Source: Desulfotomaculum sp.
Lineage (GTDB): Bacteria; Bacillota; Desulfotomaculia; Desulfotomaculales; Nap2-2B
Assembly (NCBI GenBank): GCA_003513005.1
Contig: DOTD01000073.1
Location: forward strand, 62,001 to 126,000
Length of the DNA: 64,000 nucleotides
Direction: 5' to 3'
Position 1 is the stretch's first letter. Each line of letters opens with the position of its first letter. This document shows positions 6,284-15,823 of the stretch, piece after piece. The notes under the pieces are model-generated. The model made no database searches. It was not told where the DNA came from and saw only the letters and a list, made by a program, of their open reading frames with translations. Made by a program: the position numbers and the translations under genes.

Positions 6284-7831
6284 TTACAAGTTCCTTCCGC
6301 CAAGAAAATATTTCCTACTTTTTTTATTCTTTTCTACCTTTTTTGCTTCTTCCCACCAAACGTCCAACTCATCCAGGGAAAATTCGGAAATCTCCTTGTT
6401 GCTGATCCGTGCTTTTTCTTCAATATAATGGAAGCGGTTGATAAATCTGTTTACCGTTCCGGAAAGGGCCACCTCCGCATCAACCCCAAGAAGGCGGGAG
6501 AGGTTTGTCAGGGCAAAAAACAAGTCTCCGGCTTCCGCTTCCATCTCATCAGGAGAGTTTTCCGCAATGGCCAAGGTCAGTTCTTTCAGTTCCTCCTTAA
6601 CCTTTTCCATTGCCCCGCGGTAATCGGTCCAGTCAAATCCGGCTTTGGACGCCTTGGCTTGTACATCACCTGCCCGTAAGATGGCCGGGAGGTATTTGGG
6701 GACACCGTCTAAAATTGAATCCCTGGGGATTATTCTTCTTTCCCTGTTTTTAATCATTTCCCAGTTAGATTCTACTTCAGCGCTGTCCGTCACTATAACA
6801 TTGCCAAATACATGGGGATGTCTTTCAATCATTTTCTTAATGATCCCGGTAATTACGTCATTAAGATCGAAAGCGCCTTCTTCCCTGGCAAGTTGGGAAT
6901 GAAAAACAATTTGCAGTAATAAGTCTCCCAGTTCCTCACATATTTTATACACATCTTCCTGCTCTATAGCGTCAACAACCTCATATGACTCCTCCAGGAC
7001 GTATTTTCGCAAAGTCTTATGTGTCTGCTCCCTGTCCCAGGGGCAGCCTTTCTCGGAACGCAGGATCTCCATTATCTCAACAAGCTGGTCCATGGGGTAA
7101 CAGGCTTTTGCGATTTCGGGACCGGGCGGCAGATAAATACTGGTCAGGTGGTCTATCCAGTCAAGGCGGTCTATCCTGTACAGAGGATGCTCTTCAATCC
7201 TTTGAAGATCATGAACTCCTGCGGCCCTGACAATAACAACCTTGTAATCAGGCGGATAGCTTTCCATCAAAAGCAGCTTGATATCCGAGGCGACAAGACG
7301 GTTGTATACCTGAAGTATTATGCCTCCTATATTTGGCCGGGGAATTTTTCCTTTAAGAAAGGAGCCGTCCAGGATAAGAAGCCCTTTTAAAGGATCAATG
7401 CCCAGTGCTGCTGTTATAGCGTCGAGAGCGCTCATTGCCGGCAGAACATCAACGTCCAGGTTTAATGAGGCCGCTTGCTGAACAATAAGCTCCACTGTTT
7501 CTTCCGCAACAAACGGGCTGCCCGGCACCGCATAAATAACAGGCCCCCGGCCGGCCTGCTCAAGCACACTGGAAGCTATTTTCCTATAAACATCCTGAAA
7601 GTTCATTCCATCTTCGTACAAGTTATCAAAAGCGGTGAAATGTATCCCCTGCTGCTTTAACCACGGCACAACAGGATGCTCCTCTGTACGAAGGAGTATC
7701 CGCTCACCCTGCTTCAAGGCCTCCCACACCATCAGGGGAATTTGCCCCGGATCTCCGGGACCCAACCCTACAATTGTTATTCGGGAATTTCGTTTGTGCG
7801 GTGTTTGGCCCTCCCAAGAAGCCGAAAACAT
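6284..7831 (-). CDS. mazG: Tetrapyrrole-methylase-like/MazG nucleotide pyrophosphohydrolase fusion (YabN type)
   Basis: A 515-residue two-part protein. Residues about 17-230 form an SAM-dependent tetrapyrrole methylase-like domain with TIVGLGPGDPGQIPL at its start and YAVPGSPFVAEETVE further on. Residues about 250-505 hold two MazG repeats. The first includes ILRSEKGCPWDREQTHKTLR and EELGDLLLQIVFHSQ, the second EELKEL and EAEAGDLFFALTNLSRLL with metal-binding acidic residues. MazG hydrolyses NTPs to NMP and pyrophosphate, a house-cleaning function. The methylase-like half is of unknown use in this family. It sits between spoVT and hup as in other Firmicutes. Confidence 0.93.
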   Translation of the reverse strand: MFSASWEGQTPHKRNSRITIVGLGPGDPGQIPLMVWEALKQGERILLRTEEHPVVPWLKQQGIHFTAFDNLYEDGMNFQDVYRKIASSVLEQAGRGPVIYAVPGSPFVAEETVELIVQQAASLNLDVDVLPAMSALDAITAALGIDPLKGLLILDGSFLKGKIPRPNIGGIILQVYNRLVASDIKLLLMESYPPDYKVVIVRAAGVHDLQRIEEHPLYRIDRLDWIDHLTSIYLPPGPEIAKACYPMDQLVEIMEILRSEKGCPWDREQTHKTLRKYVLEESYEVVDAIEQEDVYKICEELGDLLLQIVFHSQLAREEGAFDLNDVITGIIKKMIERHPHVFGNVIVTDSAEVESNWEMIKNRERRIIPRDSILDGVPKYLPAILRAGDVQAKASKAGFDWTDYRGAMEKVKEELKELTLAIAENSPDEMEAEAGDLFFALTNLSRLLGVDAEVALSGTVNRFINRFHYIEEKARISNKEISEFSLDELDVWWEEAKKVEKNKKSRKYFLGGRNL

Positions 7832-7950
7832 TTTTTATTTTATCTCTCCTTTGTTCTTAAGAAAGAAGGTTTTCGGTAATATGCCTTCTTAAAGTATGAA
7901 TATACAAATTCCTGACGTTAAGCAACTATTTGGTCGCTTAAAATCCTATT

Positions 7951-7980
7951 AAAAAAAGTGGCCTCCGGCCACCTTTTTTT
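7951..7980 (-). terminator. Terminator after spoVT
   Basis: A GGTGGCC/GGCCACC-type stem with loop GGA is flanked by seven A and seven T residues, so it could act in both directions. It overlaps the spoVT stop codon. Confidence 0.9.
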
Positions 7981-8539
7981 ATTGTTCCATTTGTTTGGCT
8001 AAAAACCCGGCTGCCGTTTCGGCCAGTTTCAGCTCCAGTTCACCCATTCTTTTTTCCGGCTCCTTTGAAGCCAGAATCACAGCCCCGATAGGATCCCCCC
8101 CGCAAATAATCGGCGCGATTACTTCGGAAGAATACTTGCATTCACCATTATCTATAATCATGCATTCTTTACAAAACGGATCCTCACCGGGATTGTTGAT
8201 CACCACCGTTCTGCGTTCTTCCATGGCTTTTTCAAGAGCAGGGCCAATTGGCTTGTTGAGATATTCCTTCTTAGGAGCGCCGGCAGCGGCAATTATCATA
8301 TCCCGGTCAGCAATGCAGGCAATATGCCCTAAAGCTTCATAAAGCGAGTCGGCATATTCTTTGGCAAAATCCCCTAATTCTCCAATGGGTGAATATTTTT
8401 TTAGGATTACTTCGCCTTCTCTGTCAACAAAAATCTCCAAAGGATCGCCCTCACGGATACGTAAGGTTCTGCGGATCTCTTTCGGGATTACCACTCGCCC
8501 CAAATCATCAATACGACGAACAATACCAGTTGCTTTCAC
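7979..8539 (-). CDS. spoVT: Stage V sporulation protein T, AbrB-family regulator
   Basis: A 186-residue SpoVT. The N-terminal AbrB swapped-hairpin DNA-binding domain has MKATGIVRRIDDLGRVVIPK and the IRRTLRIREGDPLEIF stretch (residues 1-40). The C-terminal GAF-like domain covers about 60-180 and holds a cysteine group (CKEC, EC) near 128-140. SpoVT modulates sigma-G genes in the forespore and controls spore coat, cortex and germination traits. The start is GTG at 8539 after AAGGAGGGAGG. A sigma-G-like promoter lies 50-80 bases upstream, agreeing with its control in B. subtilis. Confidence 0.95.
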   Translation of the reverse strand: MKATGIVRRIDDLGRVVIPKEIRRTLRIREGDPLEIFVDREGEVILKKYSPIGELGDFAKEYADSLYEALGHIACIADRDMIIAAAGAPKKEYLNKPIGPALEKAMEERRTVVINNPGEDPFCKECMIIDNGECKYSSEVIAPIICGGDPIGAVILASKEPEKRMGELELKLAETAAGFLAKQMEQ

Positions 8540-8591
8540 GGATCAGCCTCCCTCCTTGTTTTTAAAAACTGAGCAATAGATCCTTTATTGA

Positions 8592-8622
8592 TAGTATATA
8601 ACAAGGGAAAGAAGGTTATTCA
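8592..8622 (-). promoter_or_regulatory. Sigma-G-like promoter for spoVT
   Basis: Minus-strand TGAATA (8622-8617) is followed after 18 bases by TATACTA (8598-8592), close to the forespore consensus (TGAATA, then CATACTA). spoVT is a sigma-G gene in B. subtilis. Confidence 0.6.
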
Positions 8623-8756
8623 TTTTTTACCAGTACCTGCGAAATAAATTTCAGATTTCGAAAAAATCCAATGTTATTCGCTTTTTCAGCTGCCACTTAT
8701 ATTCTAAATTATTCCTTAAGGTCAGGCAAGCTTTTATTTAGCAGGCTTTTTAAGGT

Positions 8757-11700
8757 TTACAAAAGGCGGCGCAGAAAGTCTTCGATAAAGGCCAAGTAAC
8801 TGACAGGGTTCAAAGGAGAAATCCTCGTTTTCAGCCTGATCTCAAATTCATCGGAGTTGTTGAATTTGACCTGATTTTGATAATGACGGACAATAGCGAC
8901 CAGTTTTTCACCGCTTAAGGAATGCTGACTGTGAAACTGCATCCGGTAGCCGCCTGCATATCCGGTGAGGTTTTTTACCCCGGCCTGACTGGCCAGCGCT
9001 TTGCACCTTGTGATCATTAAAAGGTTGCGTACCGGCTCCGGCTGATCACCATAACGGTCAACCAACTCTTCCTCCAGGTCCAGTATTTCATCCTCCCTGC
9101 GAAAGGAGGCCAAACGGCGGTAAAGATCAATTTTTTGATCGGGGTCAGGAACATAGCTGCTTGGGATATAAGCCTCAACAGGCATTTCTACGGAAGTATC
9201 AACCGCACGCTGGACAGTTTCACCTTTGGCCTCCATGACCGCCTCTTCCAACAAACGGCAGTAAAGATCAAATCCGACCGCAGCAATATGGCCGTGCTGT
9301 TCAGGCCCCAGTAAATTTCCGGCGCCGCGGATTTCCAAATCCTTCATGGCTATTTTATATCCGGAACCGAATTCGGTAAATTCACGGATTGCCGCCAGCC
9401 TTTTTTCCGCCACTTCAGAAATAATCCGGTTTCCAGGAAAAGTAAAGTAAGCATAAGCCAGTTTGTTTGACCTGCCAACTCTTCCGCGAAGCTGGTATAA
9501 CTGGGCAAGGCCGAGATTCTGCGCATCCTTGACAATCAGTGTATTTACATTCGGTATATCCATCCCGTTTTCAATAATCGTTGTACAGACTAAAACATCA
9601 TATTCGTAATTAACGAAATCAAACATAACCTGCTCCAGTTCGTCTTCACGCATCTGACCATGGGCAACGACTATCCTCGCGCCGGGAACAAGGCCCTGCA
9701 GCCAACAGGCGGAGCTGTCAAGGCCGGCAACCCTGTTGTGGACAAAATAAACCTGGCCCCGGCGTCCAATTTCCCTGCGGATCGCCTCCCTGATCAGCAC
9801 GGTGTCTTCTTCAAGGACATAGGTCTGGACAGGAAAACGGTTCTCCGGGGGGGTCTGGATCAGACTTGTGTCACGAACACCGGCCATTGACATATGAAGC
9901 GTGCGTGGAATTGGGGTGGCGGTCAGTGTAAGCACATCAACATTTTCTTTTATTTTTTTAAGTTTTTCTTTATGAGCGACCCCAAAACGCTGCTCTTCAT
10001 CAACTACAACCAGGCCTAAATCTTTAAAGACAATGTCTTCCTGAACCAGACGGTGGGTCCCGATTACTACATCAACTTTGCCGGCGCTCAAGTTTGAGAC
10101 TACCTGTCTTTGCTCCTGGGCGGATCGAAACCTGCTGAGCATTTCAACCGAAACCGGAAAACCATTGAAACGTTCCGTAAAGGTATTGTAGTGCTGTTGG
10201 GCGAGAATAGTTGTAGGAACCAGTACGGCAACCTGCTTTCCCTCCGTTACAGCTTTGAAAGCTGCCCTTAAGGCAACTTCCGTTTTACCATAACCGACAT
10301 CGCCGCATAACAATCTGTCCATCGGCCTTACTTTTTCCATATCATCCTTAACTTCCTCAACGGTCCTCAGCTGATCGGGGGTTTCCTCGTACGGGAAAGA
10401 AGCCTCAAATTCCCGCTGCCAGACAGTATCCGGATTAAAAGCATAACCGGGCAGCTTTTGACGGGCGGCATATAAAGCCAGCAGTTCACCCGCCATTTCA
10501 CGAACGGCTTCTTTTACCCTCCCCTTGACACGGGACCACTCGCTTCCGCCCAAACGCGACAACCTGGGAGTCTCCGCCTCTGCGCCAAGGTATTTTTGAA
10601 CGAGGCCGACTTGATCCGTAGGCACATACAACCTGTCTTCCCCGGTGTACTGAACAAGCAGGTACTCCTTTTGAATATCTTCTATTTCAAGAGAAACTAT
10701 CCCTTGGAAACGGCCGATTCCATGATTTTGATGGACTACAAAATCGCCGGCCTTTAAATCGGCAAACGATTCCAGCTGTCTTGAACGCCGGGGCCGCTCC
10801 CTTTGAGTTTTCACCGGGCGGCTGAAAATTTCTTTTTCCGTAATTACCACCAGGTTGCCGGAAACAAATTCAAATCCCTCGTTTAAGGCGCCTGTTGTTA
10901 TAACAACCTGTCCCGGTTTTAATTCCTGATTCAGATCTTCCGTTGTAAGCGGGTTAATTCCGGCGTCAATTAAGGATTCCTGCAAATGGAGGGCGCGCTT
11001 TCTGCTTCCAATTACCAGGACAATTAGGCAGCCCATTTTAATGAAATATTTTATTTCCTCAAAAAGAGTATCCAAATGCCCGTAAAAAGCTCTTCTGCTC
11101 TTTGTGGTAAAAGACACACTGTTTTGAGAAATTACGTCCTGTGATTGCCTTTGCAGCAAAGACAGATAGATAACCCGGAAACGGCTTAAAGCTTCCTCAA
11201 CATACCGCCAGTCAACATAACCGCCGGACTGCATGGGAAGAACCTTTCCGTTAATCATCAGTTCCGTATAAATCTGTTCCCGTTCCCTGCCGATGCTTTC
11301 AACAATTTCTTTTATTCTTACGGGATCATCCACGAAGACTGAACAGTCTGCGGGCAAATAGTCAAACAATGTTACAGGCCGGGGATAAAAATAAGGCAGC
11401 AGCTGCTCCCATCCCAGTGAATAAAATCCCTCCTGCAGCTGCAGGATTACTGCTTCGGCAAATTCAACGAGTTTACCGCCCGCTTCGCCGGAACCGGCCC
11501 GCTTAGGTTTGTTCAACTGGTTATGATAATCAGCTTCTATCCTTTCTAACGCCGCTGCCCTGATTTCCTCATTAGATACCAGTTCCCTGGCGGCAAAGAA
11601 GGTTATTTCCTGAACGTTCTCTTCCGACCTCTGGGATTCCTCATCGAAAAACCTGATTGAATCCACTTCTTCGTCAAAAAATTCTATTCGGAAAGGGCGC

Positions 11701-12266
11701 CTAAAATTTAAAGGAAATATATCAATAATGCCGCCCCTGCTGCTGAACTGACCCTTCCCCTCAACTAAATCAACATATTCATAGCCAAAGTTTAAAAGTC
11801 TGAGTTTGAGTTCCCTAAGATCAACTCTTTCCCCCACTTTTACACAGATTTTAGTATTCAAAAAAACATCCGGCGGAGATAACCTTCTAAGAAGGGCTTC
11901 GATTGGTGAAACAACTATCAGGCTTTCTCCGCTGACCAACGCTTCCAGTACCTCCAGCCTCCGGGAAGGCGCCTCCTGGTCGTGGGCCAGAACCTGAAAA
12001 GGCAGCAGCTGCCAGGTAGGGAAATAACAAATCCTGCTTTCCGGTAAAAAAGCAACGAGTTCATCAACCAAAGCAATCGCTTCGGCGTCCCCGGACGTTA
12101 CAACCAGTATCGGAACATTTTGCCGGCGGGCAACTCCCCCAATTAGAAAACTGCGCTGGGAACCTGCCAGGCCAATAACAGCCTGACGTTTAAGTTGCTT
12201 GTCCAGACCCAGGCTCAGACTTTTAAATTGATTTGTTTGAAATAAAGGTTGGAATAATCCCTGCAT
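8757..12266 (-). CDS. mfd: Transcription-repair coupling factor Mfd
   Basis: A 1169-residue protein of normal family length. Mfd removes RNA polymerase stalled at lesions and recruits UvrA. Domains in order: a UvrB-homology module (about residues 20-340), the RNA-polymerase-interacting CarD-like domain (FADLKAGDFVVHQNHGIGRF, about 490-565), a RecG-like translocase and a C-terminal TRCF domain. The translocase shows Walker A LLCGDVGYGKTEVA, DEEQRFGV and QLRGRVGRS. It starts with ATG at 12266. It heads the conserved mfd-spoVT-mazG order, although the pth gene often found upstream is absent. Confidence 0.97.
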   Translation of the reverse strand: MQGLFQPLFQTNQFKSLSLGLDKQLKRQAVIGLAGSQRSFLIGGVARRQNVPILVVTSGDAEAIALVDELVAFLPESRICYFPTWQLLPFQVLAHDQEAPSRRLEVLEALVSGESLIVVSPIEALLRRLSPPDVFLNTKICVKVGERVDLRELKLRLLNFGYEYVDLVEGKGQFSSRGGIIDIFPLNFRRPFRIEFFDEEVDSIRFFDEESQRSEENVQEITFFAARELVSNEEIRAAALERIEADYHNQLNKPKRAGSGEAGGKLVEFAEAVILQLQEGFYSLGWEQLLPYFYPRPVTLFDYLPADCSVFVDDPVRIKEIVESIGREREQIYTELMINGKVLPMQSGGYVDWRYVEEALSRFRVIYLSLLQRQSQDVISQNSVSFTTKSRRAFYGHLDTLFEEIKYFIKMGCLIVLVIGSRKRALHLQESLIDAGINPLTTEDLNQELKPGQVVITTGALNEGFEFVSGNLVVITEKEIFSRPVKTQRERPRRSRQLESFADLKAGDFVVHQNHGIGRFQGIVSLEIEDIQKEYLLVQYTGEDRLYVPTDQVGLVQKYLGAEAETPRLSRLGGSEWSRVKGRVKEAVREMAGELLALYAARQKLPGYAFNPDTVWQREFEASFPYEETPDQLRTVEEVKDDMEKVRPMDRLLCGDVGYGKTEVALRAAFKAVTEGKQVAVLVPTTILAQQHYNTFTERFNGFPVSVEMLSRFRSAQEQRQVVSNLSAGKVDVVIGTHRLVQEDIVFKDLGLVVVDEEQRFGVAHKEKLKKIKENVDVLTLTATPIPRTLHMSMAGVRDTSLIQTPPENRFPVQTYVLEEDTVLIREAIRREIGRRGQVYFVHNRVAGLDSSACWLQGLVPGARIVVAHGQMREDELEQVMFDFVNYEYDVLVCTTIIENGMDIPNVNTLIVKDAQNLGLAQLYQLRGRVGRSNKLAYAYFTFPGNRIISEVAEKRLAAIREFTEFGSGYKIAMKDLEIRGAGNLLGPEQHGHIAAVGFDLYCRLLEEAVMEAKGETVQRAVDTSVEMPVEAYIPSSYVPDPDQKIDLYRRLASFRREDEILDLEEELVDRYGDQPEPVRNLLMITRCKALASQAGVKNLTGYAGGYRMQFHSQHSLSGEKLVAIVRHYQNQVKFNNSDEFEIRLKTRISPLNPVSYLAFIEDFLRRLL

Positions 12267-12432
12267 TTGATTACCTTCCAGTGTAAAAAGGCATTACAAA
12301 AGGAGCTTTAGCAGCGCGCGCTAAAACAGGGACAAAGAAATATTTATCCCTTATCTATATTATAAATTATTATAAATTATATTATCGGTAAAATCTACCT
12401 GCTTTATACCGTGTTGCGCCTTACGGAATTGT

Positions 12433-12461
12433 TTGACTTAAATAAACGCTTCTGATACCAT
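12433..12461 (+). promoter_or_regulatory. Sigma-A-like promoter for purC
   Basis: TTGACT (12433-12438), 17 bases, TACCAT (12456-12461), 35 bases before the purC start. The match is good at -35 and fair at -10. Confidence 0.45.
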
Positions 12462-12496
12462 CAGGTAATAAACTTTTCTTTAACGAGGTGTGAATT

Positions 12497-13519
12497 TTGG
12501 GCAGTGTAAAGGATCTAACAGTTTGTACGCCGGCTGTTAAAGACCGCAGCGGAATTGGCATTTTTTCATTTTCAGACCGTTACTCTGTTTTTGACTGGGG
12601 GGAAATGCCTGATCAAATCGAAAACAAAGGCGCTTCCCTTTGCCTTGTAAGCGCATATTTTTTTGAACGGCTTCAGGAAAAAGGAATTAAAACACACTAT
12701 CTTGGAATCATTGAAAATGGAAAGGCAAAAAGACTTTCTGAACTGTCCGGTCCATCTAATTCCATGAAAGTAAGCCTGCTCAGGGTCATCGAACCCCCGG
12801 TAAAAAATAACGAATACGATTATTCGGCTTATCGTCTGGAAGGAGCGAATTTTCTCATTCCTCTGGAAATAATCTACCGGCGTTCGCTGCCGGAAGGTTC
12901 CAGTGTGTTTAAAAGACTGGAAGAAGGCGGCTTAAAGCCTGAAGACCTGGGATTTAAAGATATGCCCGTGCCTGGTATGGTCCTCGACAAACCCTTTCTT
13001 GACGTTTCGACCAAACTGGAGGCAAGCGACCGCTATATCGATTGGAATACGGCAATGAAGATTGCCGGTCTGGACAATCAAGAAATTGAAGATATAAAGA
13101 GAATAACCGTTTACATTAGTGAACTGATCACTCAAGAAGCAGGCAGGCTGGGACTAATTAACGAAGACGGGAAAATCGAAATCGGATTTGACGAAAATAG
13201 AAAATTAACTGTTGCCGATGTATTGGGCACACTGGACGAATGCCGCTTTACATTTCAGGGAGTCCCCGTCAGCAAAGAAATAGCAAGAATTTATTACAGA
13301 AATACGGACTGGTACCGCAGCATTGAAAAAGCCAAGAAAAGAAATAACATAAACTGGAAAGAAGATTTTCAGGTTGTACCCCCAAAACTCCCGGCAAGAC
13401 TGAAAGTTCTCATCGGGCTGCTTTACAGCGCCTGCGCTAATGAGATAACCGGCAGGGAATGGTTCGCAAACGTTCCTCCTTTAAAGGAAATCGTCCGCGA
13501 AGCAAGCGAATATATTTAA
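12497..13519 (+). CDS. purC: Phosphoribosylaminoimidazole-succinocarboxamide synthase, long archaeal-type
   Basis: A 340-residue SAICAR synthase-like protein, about 100 residues longer than usual bacterial PurC. The N-terminal FSDRYSVFDWGEMPDQIENK carries the nucleotide-binding beta hairpin. EDGKIEIGFDENRKL and VLGTLDECRFTFQGVPVSKE correspond to the KIEFG and TPDSCRFW signatures. The enzyme joins CAIR and aspartate with ATP in purine synthesis. The long form is best known from archaea. It stands alone, next to sigK, not in a pur operon. The start is TTG at 12497 after GAGGTG. Confidence 0.75.
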   Translation: MGSVKDLTVCTPAVKDRSGIGIFSFSDRYSVFDWGEMPDQIENKGASLCLVSAYFFERLQEKGIKTHYLGIIENGKAKRLSELSGPSNSMKVSLLRVIEPPVKNNEYDYSAYRLEGANFLIPLEIIYRRSLPEGSSVFKRLEEGGLKPEDLGFKDMPVPGMVLDKPFLDVSTKLEASDRYIDWNTAMKIAGLDNQEIEDIKRITVYISELITQEAGRLGLINEDGKIEIGFDENRKLTVADVLGTLDECRFTFQGVPVSKEIARIYYRNTDWYRSIEKAKKRNNINWKEDFQVVPPKLPARLKVLIGLLYSACANEITGREWFANVPPLKEIVREASEYI

Positions 13520-13601
13520 AAAATATTTTCCGTACAGGCACTCTTTTAAAGCCATCTCCATATTATTAAATACATTTTAATATTATATGGGAGGTGGCAT
13601 A

Positions 13602-14309
13602 GTGCTACCAGGCTTATGGACCTTGGCAGTTTTGTCGTTATTAAATGGTCTTTTGCTGCTGGTATCGTACATTGCCAATAACACTTTTCCTCAGCCTCTT
13701 TCCGAAGAGGAGGAAAAGAAATGCCTGGTTCAACTCACCAAAGGAAGCGAGGAGGCAAGAAACAAGCTCACTGAACATAACTTAAGGCTCGTAGCCCATA
13801 TCGTAAAAAAATACGACAATACCGGTGAAGATTTAGACGATTTGATCTCGATCGGCACAATAGGATTAATCAAGGCTATCAAAACATTCAACCCTTCAAA
13901 GGGAACCCGTCTGGCAACCTATGCGGCGCGCTGCATCGACAATGAAATATTAATGCATCTGAGATTTATCAAGAAAGTTCGCTCGGAAGTTTCGCTTTAT
14001 GACCCTATAGGGCTGGATAAGGAAGGCAACGAAATTACTTTAATCGACGTACTTGGCACCCACTCGGAAATCGTTGCTGAGACAGTAGAAAGCCTTTTCG
14101 AGAAAAAAAGACTGCTGGAAAAAATATGCAAGCTGAGCAAAAGGGAAAAAAGAGTGCTGGAACTCCGCTTCGGCCTGGGAACCGACAGGTATGACACACA
14201 ACGCGAGATAGCCAAGAAACTTGGAATATCACGATCGTATGTTTCACGAATTGAGAAACGTGCGCTGAATAAGCTGACAAAGGAATTTAACGCCGAGGGC
14301 TGCCAGTAA
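13602..14309 (+). CDS. sigK: RNA polymerase sporulation sigma factor SigK
   Basis: A 235-residue sigma-70 family factor for late mother-cell transcription. The first about 20 residues are hydrophobic (LWTLAVLSLLNGLLLLVSYI) and match the pro-sequence removed by SpoIVFB. Region 2 carries EHNLRLVAHIVKKYDN and the DLDDLISIGTIGLIKAIKTF core, and region 4 carries KREKRVLELRFGL and ISRSYVSRIEKRAL. The gene is continuous, with no skin-type element. I place the start at GTG 13602, six bases after GGGAGGT, although the frame stays open to ATG 13587. Confidence 0.95.
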   Translation: MLPGLWTLAVLSLLNGLLLLVSYIANNTFPQPLSEEEEKKCLVQLTKGSEEARNKLTEHNLRLVAHIVKKYDNTGEDLDDLISIGTIGLIKAIKTFNPSKGTRLATYAARCIDNEILMHLRFIKKVRSEVSLYDPIGLDKEGNEITLIDVLGTHSEIVAETVESLFEKKRLLEKICKLSKREKRVLELRFGLGTDRYDTQREIAKKLGISRSYVSRIEKRALNKLTKEFNAEGCQ

Positions 14310-14319
14310 GGCGGCCCTC
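14295..14319 (+). terminator. Hairpin terminator at the end of sigK
   Basis: A 10-bp stem (GAGGGCTGCC with GGCGGCCCTC, one wobble pair) encloses AGTAA and overlaps the sigK stop codon. Only a weak T tract follows. It lies between the convergent sigK and sugar transferase genes. Confidence 0.6.
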
Positions 14320-14337
14320 TGATTTATAAAAGCTTTT

Positions 14338-15711
14338 TTATGGAGCCTGATGGCTGATCTTCTCATTGCTTTTTCCGTTTAAGCCGTTTGCCGTCTCTCC
14401 GCCAATAGCCACGGGGATAGTCTGCAGAATAATCTTTAAATCCAGTAAAGGAGAGTAATGCCGTATATAGTAAAGGTCGAACCTTAATTTATCCTCGGCT
14501 GAAGTGGTATACTTTCCAAAAACCTGAGCCATTCCGGTAAGACCGGGTTTTACAAGATAACGGTAATGGTAATCAGGCAATTCGCTGACAAACTGTTCAA
14601 CGAAAAAGGACCTTTCCGGCCTTGGCCCGACGATACTCATATCTCCTTTAATAACATTGAATAATTGAGGCAGTTCATCCAGCCGGGTAGACCTTAAAAA
14701 TTTACCCGCACGGGTTATCCGGGGATCCTTTTCAGCCGATAAAACGGGCCCGGTGTGTTTCTCTGCATCGTGAACCATAGTGCGAAACTTATACAGTAAA
14801 AATGGTTTCCCTTTTAAGCCTATTCGCTCCTGTATATAGAACACCGGCCCCGGAGAACTCACCGCAACAATAACAACGCAGGCGACCAGAACCGGCGCCG
14901 TGATAATAAAGCATAATAACGCGAAAAACAAGTCAGTCCCTCTTTTTGCCGCCTTCTGCAATATTGATAACCGAATGTCCCGAACCTCGACAACAGGCAG
15001 GTCATTAAGCTGGAGCATGCTGCCGCGGCTAAGCATTATATCATACAGGTCCGGCACTAGAAAAGCTTCCCGGCGCGCTTCCAGGCAGGCTGTCAAAACT
15101 TTGGCCTTGAGCTCCCGGGAAAGCAAGGGTGAAAGTAAAACTGCGTTAGCCTTCTTTAACAAAACTGGAAGTTGATCAATATCTTCCGGTGAAATTACCT
15201 GCTGAATTCCAAACCAGGACCCTGGCGGGCAGACCAACTTTTCAAGCATCCCCGGAACTTCCAGGCCGCGTCCGATAACCAGCAGCTCCTGCCGCCCGTA
15301 TAACCAGCGTTCGAAATACCAAAAGAAATACCTCCAGACACAGATTAGCTGCGCCTGGATGAACATAGCCAGGATTAATACACTGCGCGGAAAGGCAAAA
15401 CCACGAAACCAGAAAGTAAGCGCCATGGTTATTATCATAACACCTGCTATACCGGTAACGACCCCCCCGATCGTGGATAAGGGTCCGTTCCGACGCCCCC
15501 GGTATAGGCCCAGCCCGCCGAACAAAACCAGGGTTGCTGTTCCAATCCAGGGGAAAACGCTGATGAACGGCTGCCAGTTAAATACCGGCACTTCAACAGG
15601 GAAGCGAATGGCAAAAGCAAGAAAGTACCCCAGGAAAACCAGCAGTAAATCTCCGGCGGCCAGCAGATAAGGCAGAAAAGGTTTTAGTATTCGCATTTTA
15701 AACATATTCAT
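14338..15711 (-). CDS. Polyprenyl-phosphate sugar-1-phosphate transferase (WcaJ/CpsE type)
   Basis: A 457-residue exopolysaccharide glycosylphosphotransferase. The N-terminal half has about four or five membrane segments and a degenerate nucleotide-binding middle domain (VIGRGLEVPGML). From about residue 255 comes the bacterial sugar transferase domain, with its membrane helix, SPGPVFYIQERIGLKGKPF, LYKFRTMVHDAE, STRLDELPQLFNVIKGDMS and VGPRPE. It should load the first sugar phosphate onto undecaprenyl phosphate. It is the last gene of the minus-strand glycan cluster 17-20 kb. Which sugar it uses cannot be told. Confidence 0.9.
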   Translation of the reverse strand: MNMFKMRILKPFLPYLLAAGDLLLVFLGYFLAFAIRFPVEVPVFNWQPFISVFPWIGTATLVLFGGLGLYRGRRNGPLSTIGGVVTGIAGVMIITMALTFWFRGFAFPRSVLILAMFIQAQLICVWRYFFWYFERWLYGRQELLVIGRGLEVPGMLEKLVCPPGSWFGIQQVISPEDIDQLPVLLKKANAVLLSPLLSRELKAKVLTACLEARREAFLVPDLYDIMLSRGSMLQLNDLPVVEVRDIRLSILQKAAKRGTDLFFALLCFIITAPVLVACVVIVAVSSPGPVFYIQERIGLKGKPFLLYKFRTMVHDAEKHTGPVLSAEKDPRITRAGKFLRSTRLDELPQLFNVIKGDMSIVGPRPERSFFVEQFVSELPDYHYRYLVKPGLTGMAQVFGKYTTSAEDKLRFDLYYIRHYSPLLDLKIILQTIPVAIGGETANGLNGKSNEKISHQAP

Positions 15712-15823
15712 AACCAGAGTTATTTTTTACTTGTGCAGGCGGGATCTAATAACAATTCTTCATAATATAGTGGCGCCGCTTGAAGCGGCCTGAAAATTAA
15801 CTTGCATTAGGGAGGTCGGCTGT

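Noticed and set aside
13587..14309. Skin-like interruption of sigK
   Set aside because: The reading frame is continuous from the pro-sequence through region 4, and no recombinase is nearby.
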